DNA from: Diphasiastrum complanatum
Lineage: Eukaryota; Streptophyta; Lycopodiopsida; Lycopodiales; Lycopodiaceae
Assembly (NCBI GenBank): GCA_029204225.1
Contig: CM055106.1
Span: 16,430,022 to 16,494,021, forward strand
DNA length: 64,000 nt
Reading direction: 5' to 3'
Part shown: positions 11,571-24,065 of the stretch, in pieces
How the letters are laid out: every line of letters begins with the position of its first letter
Position numbering within the stretch: the first letter of the stretch is position 1
Translations under genes and position numbers: made by a program
Notes under the pieces: model-generated
The model's database searches: none
Told to the model about the DNA's origin: nothing
Seen by the model: only the letters and a program-made list of their open reading frames with translations

Positions 11571-13360
11571 GAATACACGCGGGAAGCACTCGAGCATGCA
11601 AGTTGTGAAGCTGCTGGGAGCTCTCCAAATTTTGAGAATGACAACCATTGAAGCAGTAATACATTCTGGTTAAATTGCGACAATTTGCGAATATAGTTTT
11701 TGATAAAGACTGACAACAATAAACACTTGGTTATATGTAAGCAAACGAGGATCTACGCTTTTCCAAGTGACAATCGAAAATGTCAATGCAAAGCAGAGCG
11801 ACATCATTCATTATGAGTTGCAGTGGGTCCTGCAACACATTAGGGGTGGGATGATGTTAGTTAATTTTGACGAATCCCCAAGATACTCGCACAAAGCAAC
11901 TCAAGAGCACCTCTCACCTTAGACCGAGGAGGTCTCTGAGAAGACGAGACTAACGAAGACTGAGAGCCGAGTATGAGAGCCGAGAAATGCTAGTTAGGAA
12001 TGACAAGCAAGAATTGTGTAAGCCTCATGGTGAATCTCGAAAGATGGAATGACCATGTAAAAACTAGTATTTTTAGGCAAAGTAATAAATGCAAGTAGAC
12101 CCCTCTTAAAGAAAGTAGAGTGAGCCACCTTTTGATGGTGACCTCTAGTGGAGAGCATTATTCCACTTGTAATTTGTCTAATGTGGAAATGCCACTAGGA
12201 TGCCACCTAAGGAGCTCTCTTGCTTATTTAAGAGACTCCCTCTTTGTGAAGAGGAGCTTTTTGCATTGTATCTTCTCCATGCTTAATAAGAAGATTTTCC
12301 ATGAGTTTGATGCTACACTAAGCTCCTTGATCATGATGGTTTTCTTGAGTGATGCCCCTATGATCATGCCCTTCCATTCATATTGTGTGTGGTTGTGGAC
12401 TTAGAGTGGATTAGTTTTCTTGACTTCCTTAGAGTGGAATAGTTTTCATTTCTTGTTTGTGGATTAATGTAGGAATTAGCATTCAAGTAAACAAAATAGG
12501 CTAGAAATGTGGTACAAATCTTGCATATCCTCCAACATTCTAGTTCTTGATGTTCTTGGGAGGTCCAAGATTCAAAAGATTAGTTGGTTTCTTGATTTTT
12601 GGACTCTAAAATAATGTGATTAATTTCTTGTTTCAGCTCTGTGGATTAATCCAGGTGTAGTTCAGTTTTAGTAATGTGTAGGATCTGATTCAGTTCGTTT
12701 TTAGAGTAGGTAGCTATAGAAACTATTGATTGTTCATTTGGGCTGCATGCTGATCTGTAAATGAATGTTCATGGCTTGCATCTCTATTTGAATGTGCGTA
12801 CCTTCAAGAGAGAACGACCCTGAATTGTCCTCTGACAGACAGGACAAAATACTACATCGATATCAGTCCCTTCTGCCTGGTTTCGGGCTTTAAACAAGAA
12901 AGAATAACTTAAGTATGAGCCCACTGTCTCTATTGACAGGCAGAAGAAGACGTAAGAACAACAAGACCCAGTAAACAGATTCTAGGGAATAGAATTTGTA
13001 AACATACATGCAGTTTCTGACAAGTGACACTACAGTTTTACACGAGTTTCTACACAGACGAAATATTTGACACTACAGTTTTACACAGGATACTACATAG
13101 GTGACACTTTGCAGAAATACACATTATTCCAAGTACAAACTCTCTATGTCTTCATGCTCCAATAACAATTGTTCTAATTAGGTAGTGGATCAGCTTGTAA
13201 ATGTAAAGCTAGAATAATGCAAGATCTTCCAGTTGCTATAAATGTAAATGAGCTTATGAAGAAATGAAGTCATTATAAGTCATCATATATGAGAGGATGA
13301 TCTGATAGAGATACAACGACCAGAACGGGTCTTTCAGTAGCTAACTCCTCAGATCTAGTG

Positions 13361-13465
<105 letters not shown>

Positions 13466-13908
13466 AACTTTAGCAATCGTTTTGAATCTGTAAGTAGGAT
13501 CACGAGCTTATTAGCACAATTGTATTGTGATCTGATCATTGTGTTTACAACATTATTATACAGTTTCACTATTGTTCAACTCCATCGCATTCTTGTTGAA
13601 TGATAATAACTCTCACTCCTCTTACACAAACATTATTATCAGAGAAATGCATGGTTGTCTTTGACACCTAAATTAGTTTTACATTATCTTCATATCAGAT
13701 TATCAGTATTAAGGAGATTGCAAGGCCGTCACAGACGCCTAATCGTTTCTTGCAATCTCTCCTTCATGGCAGTCTAAGACTCCTACATTGATAATTTGAT
13801 TCAACTCAAAAGAACAGCTTGTAAACTCCATTCTCTAAGTAATCCACGATCTTGTTATAAAGAAATCTTTGTTTCATCAGTTGACATAATCCAAAACGTC
13901 AATATATG

Positions 13909-13920
13909 TGGTATTAGAGC
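13909..13920 (+). other. Copia-type primer-binding site, slightly diverged
   Basis: TGGTATTAGAGC differs by one base from the usual TGGTATCAGAGC. It suggests an LTR ending just to its left, but neither LTR edge nor downstream gag was recognised. Confidence 0.35.
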
Positions 13921-14185
13921 TGATAATCACCATCACTCGAACCAACAAAATCGCACAAGCTACATACCGTATAATAGAAACTGACGAACTCAAGCTTGAT
14001 AAGGCACCCTCTCTGCAGTGGGCAAATCTCCAATCTCTCTTCACACTATATTGTAGAGAAACCTTCGTCAAGAGTAGGTGATATATAGCGGTCCAAGAGG
14101 AAGCTTCATAGAAGAATTCTTCTGACCAATTTTGGTGAAGACTTTTTGAATAGTGCAATAAATGATTTGGTTGGAAAAGGCTTAT

Positions 14186-14443
<258 letters not shown>

Positions 14444-15146
14444 GAGCTTGATCATGGTGACTAGGATTAGTGGATATTAGGGTTAATTGTGAAATCATAG
14501 CATGTATGTGATAATGAATCCAAGAATTGCTCTCATGGGAACAAACTATCACGGGACATGTTCGAATCCACTTAATCTCTTGAATGTTACGGATGTGCTT
14601 AGGTTTAAAATTGAAGGTGGACATGAAAGTCCCAACACTAAACCCTTATAGTCTCCCAATAACTTAGCATGCCACTTTACAATCAAAGAGGCAATTTGGG
14701 TTCTAAGGTTGAAAATTTTGACCCCGCCAAGGGCCTTAGGATGGGTGCATGCCTTCCACTCAACAAGGGCCATATGGCCTTCTCCTTGGATGCCCCCCCC
14801 CCACCACCCCCCAACCAGAGAAGTTGTCCCACCACTCTCTCAATGTCTTGAAGAGAACTAGCATCAAAGAAGAGGTAGGAGGCTATATAGGAAGTCATAG
14901 GCAAAAGGAGATGGTAGAAATGACTATAGAAGCAAATGATAGTTTTGTGATCAAGAAGAAGGAAAAGCAAGCTCTGATCTTTTTTAAAAGATCCATGGTG
15001 TGGGAAATGGCTTTGACATTAATTCCAATGTGGATGCCCGTGTATCTAATGGACTCATCCCTCAACATAATTCTCCATCCCCTATTTTGAAGAAAGTCAA
15101 GCTTGTCATGAGATCCAATAAGGAGACTTCAATTTTTTTTCATTGA

Positions 15147-15180
15147 CCCCACCCCCCCCCCCCCCCCCCCCCCGCCCCCC
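15147..15180. repeat. Poly-C tract
   Basis: A run of C interrupted by one A and one G. No genes are recognised around it. Confidence 0.9.
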
Positions 15181-16735
15181 GGATGTCTAGCAAATATCCT
15201 AGACAACCACCATAGCCATGTTTTCATTCTCTCTAGTAGCATAAGTGAACAGAGTAGCATTGTTATCAAACATGGATTAAGTGAGATTGCTTCTCTTCAA
15301 AATGGAGCCCTCTTAGCCTATTTCTACTTGTCTCCTCCCTCATCTAATGGCTGGGTGGAGAAGACAAATAGGTAGGGAGTAATAGAGCATCTTGGTTGAA
15401 CCTCTTTGAGTGACTTTTGACATTTTGAAATATTAGTTGATTTGTAAAGTTTACAAGATAATAAAAAAAAGGTAGTGTGTGGCCAGGTATCTTATGCTAC
15501 TTTTTTTGATGATGTCTTTGACCATTATATAAATTACTATAATCTTTGCATAATGTACTAATAGACAAACATTCAAATGACAAATATGGCAATTAAAATA
15601 AAAATAATTGTTAATACTTGACATACCTCCCTAATTTTGAAATTTTGGAAATAATTCATTTGCAAAGTTCACAAAAAATACAAAGAAAAAAAAGGTAGTG
15701 TGTGGATAGGGACTTGTATTACTTGTTTTAATGAAAACATTCAATGACGAACATGCCAATCAAAATAACAAGAACTTTTTATATTCTTGCAACCTGATTA
15801 ATTAATTTCTTTAAAAAAGATCTAAAATTGTCTCCAATAGCTCAACATGTCTAGCAATGTTTCCACACACAAAAAAAACTAACTTCACTTGTCCCTACAT
15901 GTCAAAGGCCCATGTCACTTCATGTCATGCCCACCTGGTGATAACTCAAACTGAGTTTGAAAGAAAAGAAGCCTTTTTAGCTTTGTCACAATAGTGGTAA
16001 GCTATTGTAATGATATGCTAAAAGCTAAGGTGTCACTCGTACGTGAGCTTGAGCATTAAAACAAATGTTTTTATATATTTTATTCTTCTAAAATGCAATT
16101 TTATCTATTTATTTCTCAGCGATTTGAATGTGCCCAAGTTTCTCATGATATATCAATCACCTTGTCTTTAAATGGACCAATGGTAGGCCTCCATCTTTAA
16201 CTAGGCACTCAAGTGTGAAACTATCCTAAAATAAAGTAATAATAAACCATAAAAGTCAATAATGAATACATACAAGCCCATAAAAATCCTCAGATGTTAA
16301 TAAGAAATTTGACCAATGAATTGAATAGATTTATTAAAGAGATCAAGGATTTAACAAATTTTGCATCACATCTTAAAAAGGCTTTCTGAATATAAGTAAG
16401 TTTGTTGCTCAACCTAACTTTTACATGAGAGAATGGACTTTTCAAGAGACCTTTGATAATGTAGTTCATGTAGTTTTCATAGTTGTGTCTTGCACTTACG
16501 GGCTCGCCATAAGTTCCCAAATGATTGACCTTACCACTAGTAAAGTCATTTGGTTTTTGTGGGAGAAAGAGGTTGATCAAAATATCAATTATTTTCATAG
16601 GACAATATGGGAAAACAACATCAAGGTGGAATATGAGCTACCTACCAAAGCAACAAGGAGATGATAAGATTAGTAGTATGCAATAATTGTGGCATTGTGA
16701 AGATTGCCACGTAAAGATCCTCTAGACCATATTGC

Positions 16736-16980
16736 ACTTAGAATTTGCTTTGCACAGGAACACAGATCATGCTACACAGTAACACAAACAGAAAATCACT
16801 CTCTCAAAATGAAATTATACTGTACATATAGTTGTTCACTCAGGCAACCCATGCATGACCCAGGTTGCCGTTGGCGGGACGCGTGTCCCGTCAACTTGCC
16901 TCGTGGCGAGGCCAACTGATCCTTATCCACTGATAGGACCCACTTACAGTCACACAGTGATTCTAACTTTAATTCTAACT
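16736..16980 (-). repeat. 3' LTR of the copia element (245 bp)
   Basis: It matches 22268-22542 almost throughout, except that it lacks a 30-base segment present there (around CCTCAGCAAGCTCACATAGC). On the element strand it begins AGTTAGAATT and ends ATTCTAAGT. Confidence 0.93.
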
Positions 16981-17033
16981 CTCTCCTTTAAAGTAGAGTC
17001 ACTTTTTATACAGTCATATACATAGCTTTAAAG

Positions 17034-17475
17034 TCAACAAACTTTAAATACAGAAAGTTTTGATCTAAACTTATCAAACTTTTCTCCAGTAAGTGGCTTA
17101 GTGAAAATATCAGCTAGTTGTTCTTCTGTGCTACAATGAACAACATGAATTTCACGACTTAGCAGTCTTTCACGTATGAAGTGATATTGAATCTCAATGT
17201 ATTTAGTTCTCGCATGGAACACTGGATTCTTTGCTAGCTGAATGCCACTTTGACTGTCGCTATGTAAAGTTGTGGGATTTTTCTGTTTCATGCCAATCTC
17301 TTCCAAGATTTGTCTCAACCATATAGCTTCTTGTGCAGCACTACACATTGCCTTATACTCTGCTTATGTGGTGGAAAGAGCAATTGTACTTTGCTTCTTA
17401 CTAGACCAGGAAAAGCAATTACCACAAAACTGGAATATATATCCTGTGGTGGATCTACGATCATCATAGTCACCT
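17034..17475 (-). pseudogene. Copia RNase H region
   Basis: The open part from 17348 down to 17034 contains EAIWLRQILEEI, LHSDSQSGIQLAKNP, FHARTKYIEIQYHFIRE and QLADIFTKPL, the usual C-terminal RNase H signature of plant copia polyproteins. The stretch between 17350 and 17475, encoding the TTGYIFxxxxxxxSWSSKKQ-type region, is out of frame with the reverse transcriptase, so a frameshift lies near 17480. Confidence 0.9.
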
Positions 17476-19000
17476 CCCAGTCCGCATCCACATAGCCACA
17501 CAACTCAGGTAAACCATCATGCTTCCTGTAAATCAAGCCATACTCTGATGTGCCTTTCACATAACGCAAAATGCATTTAGCTGCTTTCCAATGCGTTTCT
17601 GTAGGTGCTGCCATAAACTGACTTACAATGCCAACAACAAAGCATATATTTGGTCTAGTTGTGGTAAGGTAAATCAAGCTCCCTACTAACTGTCTACATA
17701 GCGTAGCATCAAATGACTGTGATTCATCAAGCTTAAAAAGCCTTTTACCTGGTTCAATAGAAGTGTTTACTGGTTTGCAATCCTGCAACCTAAACCTGTG
17801 TAGTAACTCTTTGACATATTTCACCTGTGTTAAACCCACTTCATGTCCTTTTTGCCACACTTCTACTCCAAGGCAGTAATGCATCAGGCTGAGATCCGTC
17901 ATCTCAAATTGTTTCATGAGGTCTTTCTTGATTATATCTATCATCTCTTGATTATTTCCCGTAATAATCAAGTCATCAACATAAAGAGCAATCAAAGGAA
18001 CCATACCATCAAAGCATAAGATATATAGATTTGGATCAGAATGTGTTCTCACCATCTCCTTTGAACGAAAGTAGGCATCAATCCTGCTATACCACGCACG
18101 TGGTGCTTGTTTAAGACCATAAAGCGCTTTCTTCAAGTGACATACTTTATTTTCCTGTCCTTTTGTTACAAAGCCTTCAGGTTGATCCATGAACACTTCT
18201 TCTTCTAACTCACCATTTAGAAAAACAGATTTCACATCCATCTGATGCAAAGGCCAACCAAAATGTGAAGCTAAAGCAATAAGTAGACGTATAGTATTCC
18301 ACTTACACACCGGCGCAAAGGTCTCCTCATAGTCAATGCCTTTATTTTGTGCGTACCCTTTGATTACCAATCTTGCTTTGTGCTTTGCTATGCTTCCATC
18401 TGCATGGTACTTAGTTCTATATACCCATTTGCAACCAATGGGTTTCTTGCCAACTGGTGGTTCTACTAAGTCCCATGTGCTATGCTTAGCAATTGACTCC
18501 ATCTCCTCTCCCATGGCTTTGATCCAAATGTCATCATCCTTCGCTTCACCATAAGTCGAAGGTTCTTTGCTTTGAATAATGCTGGATAATAGAGCATAAT
18601 TTGCTTCATACCTTTCAGGTAGTATCTTCTCTCTTGTTGATCTTCGTAGTTGTCCCTGGTTAGATGATCCTGGAAAGTCATCTATATCGCGGCTCTCCAT
18701 CAATCTCTCAAACCACTTAGGGAGCTTTCTGTCAGGTGATCGGCTTCCTGGTGAAAATGTATCCCACACTACATCTTTCTCCTTGCGTTTGTCACCTGCA
18801 ATTTCAATCCTTCTTGCACCAAAAGGTTTGTCCCTACCTCTCCAACCTATTTCTTGAGGTTGAGTAGTAGTATCTTGAGATGTATCCTCATGTTCATCAC
18901 TCGGAAGGTCAATGAATGGGTCATCATCAGGTGGTATCCTCACTATGCCATTTTTCCTACTGGATGTGTCTATCTTCTCAGCATCTTCGTCTTCATACAT
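17476..19000 (-). pseudogene. Copia integrase C-terminus and reverse transcriptase
   Basis: An open frame of more than 500 codons. After an acidic linker it contains KWVYRTKYHADGSIAKHKAR, GYAQNKGIDYEETFAPV, HQMDVKSVFLNGELEEEVFM, LKKALYGLKQAPRAWY and IALYVDDLIITGN with the catalytic YVDD, then VGSLIYLTTTRPNI and AAKCILRYVKGT. These are the ordered blocks of a Ty1/copia reverse transcriptase. The frame is lost after GYVDADW by a frameshift near 17480. It is separated from integrase by an in-frame TGA around 19023. Confidence 0.93.
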
Positions 19001-19024
19001 CTTGGATTCATCAAAGATAACATC

Positions 19025-19918
19025 TCAGCTTATATGGATTTTGTTTTTGACTGGATCAAAACATCTATAGCCCTTCACGCGATCATCATATCCTAGGAAT
19101 ATGCACTTGATAGCTTTTATATCAAGTTTACGTCTTTCTTCCTTAGGAATATGTACAAAGGCCTTACATCCAAAGATTCGCAAGTGGTTCACCTTTGGCT
19201 TCTTCTTTGTGAATGCTTCCTCAGGTGTAATTTTTGGTATGGCAATGGTAGGACTTCTATTTTGAAGATAGACTGCCGTGCTACATGCTTCTGACCAAAA
19301 ATCTTTTGGTAATTTCATCTCAGCTAGCATATATTTGGCACTTTCCACAATCATACGATTTTTGCGCTCAGCTACACCATTGAGAGCAGGAGTATGAGCT
19401 TGCGTAAATTGTCTTTTAATCCCACATTGATCACAAAGATCATTGAAGTCATTAGACTTATACTTACCTCCACTATCTGATCTTAGGACTTTGATCTTCT
19501 TACCTGTCTGATTTTCGACCAAGTTTTTGAAGTTCTCGAAGTTATCAAAAGCATCTGATTTCTTCTTCAAAAAGTAGATCCACGTCTTACGTGACATATC
19601 ATCAATAAAGGTCATGAAATAGAAGGCTTTTCCTAAGGACATGGTCCTCATGGGCCCGCATAAATCTGTGTGGATTAAATCCAGGATGTTCTTTGCTCTT
19701 GCAACACCCCCTTTATTGAACTTCTCTCGATGCTGCTTCCCATATATACAAGATTCGCACATCGATTTCAAGTGATCTTCTATTGTAGGCAGTCCTGTTA
19801 CCATCTCCAATTTTCTCATCAAACTGAGGCTTCCCAAGTTCAAGTGACCAAGCCTCTTGTGCCACAACTTAGTTTGCGAAGGAACGGATGATACAAGTCC
19901 ATGTTGGCCCGACTCCAA
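19025..19918 (-). pseudogene. Copia integrase
   Basis: It contains the zinc-binding HHCC start (LWHKRLGHLN ... CESCIYGKQHR) and the core with LIHTDLCGPM, TFIDDMSRKTWIYFLK, LRSDSGGKYKS and NGVAERKNR, covering the D, D and E catalytic residues. LRIFGCKAFVHIP and KCIFLGYDD follow. In the second aspartate block the usual D(N/R)GGE(Y/F) reads DSGGKY. The upstream join to protease needs a frame change near 19900, and the frame ends at a stop after KIHIS. Confidence 0.92.
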
Positions 19919-20486
19919 CAGAAAGTAGATTTTTCTTCAAACCTGGTACGTAAAGTACCTCCCTGATCATCCTGCTTTTGCCGTCAGGCAGTTGGATTGA
20001 AACTGTGCCTATCCCCTTGATCATGCACACCTTACCATTTGCTTGTGAAACAGATGTTCCATTATCCAATGCCTTCAAACTACTGAACCAGTTCTTGTTA
20101 CCTATCATGTGTCTTGTGGCTCCTGAGTCAATATACCATGCTTGATCATCTTGATTAGATGACAATGCAGATATGAAGATGCTAGAGTCTTCAATCTCAC
20201 CTTCATCGACAAGGTTACCTGTTTGTTTTGGTTTTCCCTTGCCTTGTTCCGCCAGAAATTTGCAACATTCACTCTTCCAGTGGCCCTTTTTACCACAATG
20301 GAAGCACTTGCCTTTCTTCTTAGTTTTGCTGGAAGATCCCTCATCCTCCTGAGACTTGGCAAATTGTTGTTTAGTCTTCTTCTTGCCCTTGTCCTTGCCT
20401 TGTTTTTGGCGTGTCGCAAGTGCCTGATCATCAGTATTTTGACATCTAGCTTTCACCATTTCTCGTCGTTGCTCTTCTTGCATCAA
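19880..20486 (-). pseudogene. Copia nucleocapsid zinc knuckle and aspartic protease
   Basis: A Lys-rich segment is followed by CFHCGKKGHWKSEC, a Cx2Cx4Hx4C zinc knuckle, then WYIDSGATRHM, the DSGA active site of the copia protease. IKGIGTVSIQLPDGK and VLYVPGLKKNLLSVG close the protease domain. After LLSVG the frame no longer reads the expected continuation, marking the frameshift to integrase. Confidence 0.92.
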
Positions 20487-20489
20487 GAT

Positions 20490-21035
20490 TCATGTGAGCT
20501 CGTCAAAGGTTGGCAATCTTTCTCTTGATGCTATTCCGCTCACAAACATCTGATAGGGTTCTGCAATGCCGCATAATGCATTATGCACCAGCTCCACATC
20601 ACGTATGCGTTCTCCAATAGAATGCAGTTCATCTCTCATTGTCTTGATTCTGGTCATGTACGTTTGAATGTGCTCTCCTTGCTCCATGCGGGCACTATTC
20701 AACTTTGACTTCAGAAACATGATTCTTGATGGATTTGACGTCTCGAACTGCTCCTTTAGCACATCCCATGCCTATCTGGGTGTAATAGCATCACAAATGT
20801 GGGTAATGATGTGATCCTTCATTGACAAGTTAATGAAGGTCAAAGATTTCCTCATCTTTTTGTTGAACACTTTGATGTCTGCTTCATTTGGCGGCCTTCT
20901 CTCATCACCTGTGACGACTTCCCACACATCTTTCTCCATCAGTATGTTTTTCATTTTGAATTTCCACACTGCATAGTTGGAAATCCCATCTAATTTGTTA
21001 CTTTCACTCAAAATGGACTCTCCCATGTTTGCCAT
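20490..21035 (-). pseudogene. Copia gag capsid region
   Basis: It starts MANMGESILSESNKLDGISN with YAVWKFKMKNILMEKDVWEVV, the usual amino end of copia Gag. An in-frame stop lies near 20765-20772, where the expected residue is probably a tryptophan in AW. The second part contains LKSKLNSARMEQGEHIQTYM and ALCGIAEPYQMFVSGI, the UBN2-type gag domain. The start follows the primer-binding site by about 1.2 kb of leader. Confidence 0.9.
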
Positions 21036-22254
21036 CGTAAAACTGCTTAAAACTTCTGCCTTAGGCTAAGAACAGTATGTCGAGGCCAACAGTGATGTCA
21101 GAAGTTGAAAATAATGACCAACACTTTTTTTCTTACCAGGCCACTCGCTGCTTTTCCACCAATTTGAAAGCCAAATCGGCGTCGCCTTCCGAAATGCACT
21201 CAGTCGTCAATTCCCAACAACGTGCCCAGTGGAATGGTGAAACTACTTCTGGCATACTCTCCGAACACTTTCTCCGCTACAACCGCTCTATTTTGCTGTA
21301 CCGTACTTGCAGGTACAGTCCGGGTGCCCTTCGTTTGGAGGTTATAGCCTTTCGTTTGGGTCAAAACGGGCAAAGGACCCAAAAATAGGGACTTTTCTAG
21401 CTTTTAAACTGTTTCTTCACTTTGAAGAAACTTCACTCTTCACTTGTAAAGGGACCCAACTCAACTTTCAGTATGAAAATTTTTAATGAAGTTGAAGGCC
21501 ATAATGCACTTCAATTCTTCAGGACCCTTTTTAAAGCTCATCCAATGGCTGAACCAAATCTTGTGGTTCAAATTTCTCTCCCATCACAGATTCTGGACCG
21601 TTGATTCACTTGACACCTCATCTACAGGTTCAAAGTACATATGGGCATCGAACCAAACTCCTGCATACGCTAAGAACTTCGATACACTAAGTTCTTCATC
21701 GCGTTGGGCGCGCGAACTGCCCGCGACTTCCCTGCCTGCGGCCGCGCTTCCCTTCCCTCAAAAAGATCGGATCAAGCTCTCCTATGGATCGTTTTGAGCA
21801 CGATCTGAGGCCTGGAGCAGGGTCCAATCCATGACTATAGAATGTTCAGTCAGGAAATTCCGTGGAGAAACGATGATTTTAGCTCAACTTGACAAAGTGG
21901 CTTTTTCACCTTTTTACCGCAAATCTGCTAGGTTAACTGTCTGGAGACAAATCTCTGACATAAACCTCAGAATCTCTCCATGGCTGATTGAAGTGTGATT
22001 AGCTTCCTTCCTGTCCTTACGGCATCCAAAACGGTGCACAAACAGCGAAGAAATCACCAGTTATGTATAAAAACCGTAACCCCAAGTCCGGTTTCAATTT
22101 TCAGCTGGCTTCGAAATTGTCAATCTTTCACCAAATTTTTTCCTGTCTGATGCTTCTCTTTCCATCTTCAACCCGCCGTAAAACCCCGAACTCTCAGACA
22201 GTTCTTCCGAAGCTCTCTTCAACGGCGACACTGTACTGTGTACACTCCCTGTAC

Positions 22255-22267
22255 GGCTCTGATACCA
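22255..22267 (-). other. Primer-binding site of the copia element
   Basis: On the minus strand TGGTATCAGAGCC, directly adjoining the 5' LTR end at 22268, complementary to the 3' end of initiator tRNA-Met. Confidence 0.93.
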
Positions 22268-22542
22268 ACTTAGAATTTGCTTTGCACAGGAACACAGATC
22301 ATGCTACACAGTAACACAGACAAAAAATCACTCTCCTCAGCAAGCTCACATAGCAACTGTATTTCTCAAAATGAAATTACACTGTACATATAGTTGTTCA
22401 CTCAGGCAACCCATGCATGACCCAAGTTGTCGTTGGCGGGACGCGTGTCCCGTCGACTTGCCTCGTGGCGAGACCAACTGATCCTTATCCACTGATAGGA
22501 CCCACTTACAGTCACACAATGATTCTAACTTTAATTCTAACT
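22268..22542 (-). repeat. 5' LTR of the copia element (275 bp)
   Basis: Direct repeat of 16736-16980 with an extra 30 bases. It contains a GGGACGCG-rich palindromic block shared by both LTRs (GGCGGGACGCGTGTCCCGTC, in the plus-strand reading). Confidence 0.93.
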
Positions 22543-22547
22543 ATTGC

Positions 22548-22984
22548 ATGCACCAAAAGGAGTAATGACATGGAGCCAGACCACCCAACCAACTGGAAGC
22601 TGAAAGTCAAACCCAATCAGCTTCACCCCTGTGCCATAATGACTAAATACAAGAAAAGAGAGGATCTTGGCAATTGGAAACTGAAAACAAGAAAATGAGG
22701 AGAGCGAGTTTCTATAGATAAATATAAGCTCCTAGGCCTAGGAATATTTCCTATAAGATCCCAATTCTCATCCTATTGTTTTTTATCTCCTTTACATGCA
22801 TATGTAGATGTTATACACCATGCACTAGCTCCACATGTTCTAATGGGTATGCTTGGCCCCTCACAAAGTTATTAAATACATTTTTGGCCTAGTATGGAAT
22901 GGCAAGGCTTAATTAATAAACTCATACACTAGAGTACCAAATATCCACATCAAGAATTATTCTGAACCATACATGGATGTAACA
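22548..22984 (-). mobile_element. Ty3/gypsy 3' LTR, copy 2 (right edge defined)
   Basis: On the minus strand the LTR begins TGTTACATCC at 22984, preceded by a purine tract (CAAGGGAGAAAAAA, 22998-22985) and by chromodomain coding sequence. It aligns with 9800-10160 and 23355-23709. The left portion may have been disrupted by the copia element, which ends at 22542; the true left end was not found. Confidence 0.65.
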
Positions 22985-22989
22985 TTTTT

Positions 22990-23258
22990 TCTCCCTTGAA
23001 CTACTTTTGTCTTCAAAAGTGGAATTTAGAGAAATTCTTCTTTCTGCTTTTAACCCTTTTCCACAAATTATCATCAATTTGTCCTTTCCATTGGATTAAG
23101 TACTCAGAGATAGAATGATTTCTTAACTGTTTATCTATAATTTTGAATACTCTTTCTGGTTCCAAAAGTACATTAAATGCTAAATTTCCCAAACAGGTAA
23201 GATCTTCATTAGATCCAACTGTATCACCTTCATGTTTCAACCGACTTATATAAAACAT
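22990..23258 (-). pseudogene. Ty3/gypsy (chromovirus) polyprotein C-terminus with chromodomain
   Basis: The minus-strand frame reads FYISRLK, LEPERVFKIIDKQLRN, ISEYLIQWKG and FSKFHFEDKSS. This is the integrase-to-chromodomain end of a plant chromovirus, where the chromodomain directs integration to marked chromatin. The usual aromatic positions of the chromodomain are partly degraded. The fragment is only about 85 codons and is cut upstream at about 23260, with the next LTR-like copy beginning near 23350. Confidence 0.75.
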
Positions 23259-23349
23259 GGAATGAACAATAGTTTTGTCCTAAAAATTAACTTCATAGGC
23301 TTAAAAACCAATTTTCTTTACAATCTGAAATAGTCCACAATTTATAATA

Positions 23350-23709
23350 AATAGCCACAATGACTAAGTACATGAGAGGAGAGGATCCTGACAATTGGAA
23401 GTTGAAAATAGAAGATGAGGAGGGCAAGTTCCTATAGGTATATATAAGCCCCTGGGCCTAGGAATATTTCCTATAAGATTCCATTTCTCATCCAATTGCT
23501 TTTGATGTCCTTTACATGAACATATAGTCTTCAAACACCATGCCTGCTCCACGTCTTAATGGGTATGCCTAGGCCCTCACAAGGTTCTTAATTATATTTC
23601 TAGCATAGTCCAGAATGGCGAGACGTAATTAATAAAGTCGTATACTAGAGTACCAAATATACATGTCAACAATTATTTCAAATCCTCTGAATCGGACATG
23701 GTTGTAACA
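23350..23709 (-). mobile_element. Ty3/gypsy LTR, copy 3
   Basis: It matches copy 2 over ggcctaggaatatttcctat, catgcctgctccac, tagagtaccaaatat and an end GGTTGTAACA. Together with the chromodomain fragment between copies 2 and 3 this suggests the collapsed remains of one or two related gypsy elements. Confidence 0.6.
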
Positions 23710-23714
23710 CGCAT

Positions 23715-24065
23715 GATATCTATTTGGTGTGCAAAAAGGCCAAAAAGGTACAATACAACTTTTCCATGACACACTTAAAAGATATCAATCTCGTAGTTTC
23801 TTATTTTGGGCTCATTTTCTCTCATTGCTTGCTCCCTAGATAGGTCTATCATTATCTATTTCAAGGTCTTGCAAGTTATTTTTAGAGATCAAGTGTGCAT
23901 AAGTTCCACATGAGAGTCTATTTGGTGCACAATAGGCCAATAGGATGGAGGGCAAAATCACAAGTCTAGTAGGGAATTCATTTGGTGAGCAATAGGGCCA
24001 AAAGGGTTTAAAATGAATGCGCCAAACAATGTGATGATATCTATTTGGTGCACAATAGGCCAAAA
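23715..24065. repeat. Four interspersed copies of a 25-bp motif
   Basis: Variants of TATTTGGTGCACAATAGGCC followed by AAAAGG occur near 23720, 23917, 23968 and 24029, unevenly spaced. They lie between gypsy LTR copy 3 and the candidate LTR ending at 24444, so they may be subrepeats of an LTR. Confidence 0.6.

Larger units (their letters stand above)
16736..22542 (-). mobile_element. Full-length Ty1/copia retrotransposon, inactive, with LTRs and target-site duplication
   Basis: The element is 5807 bp. It is flanked by a direct 5-bp duplication ATTGC at 16731-16735 and 22543-22547. The two LTRs are 245 and 275 bp. The primer-binding site TGGTATCAGAGCC (22267 down to 22255) abuts the 5' LTR, and a purine-rich AAAGGAGAG (16989-16981) abuts the 3' LTR. 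The gene order in the minus direction is gag, zinc knuckle, protease, integrase, reverse transcriptase, RNase H, which is the copia order. The polyprotein is broken by at least one stop in gag, one frameshift after protease, one stop after integrase and one frameshift before RNase H. Intact ends and TSD with a decayed coding region suggest an insertion of moderate age. Confidence 0.95.
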
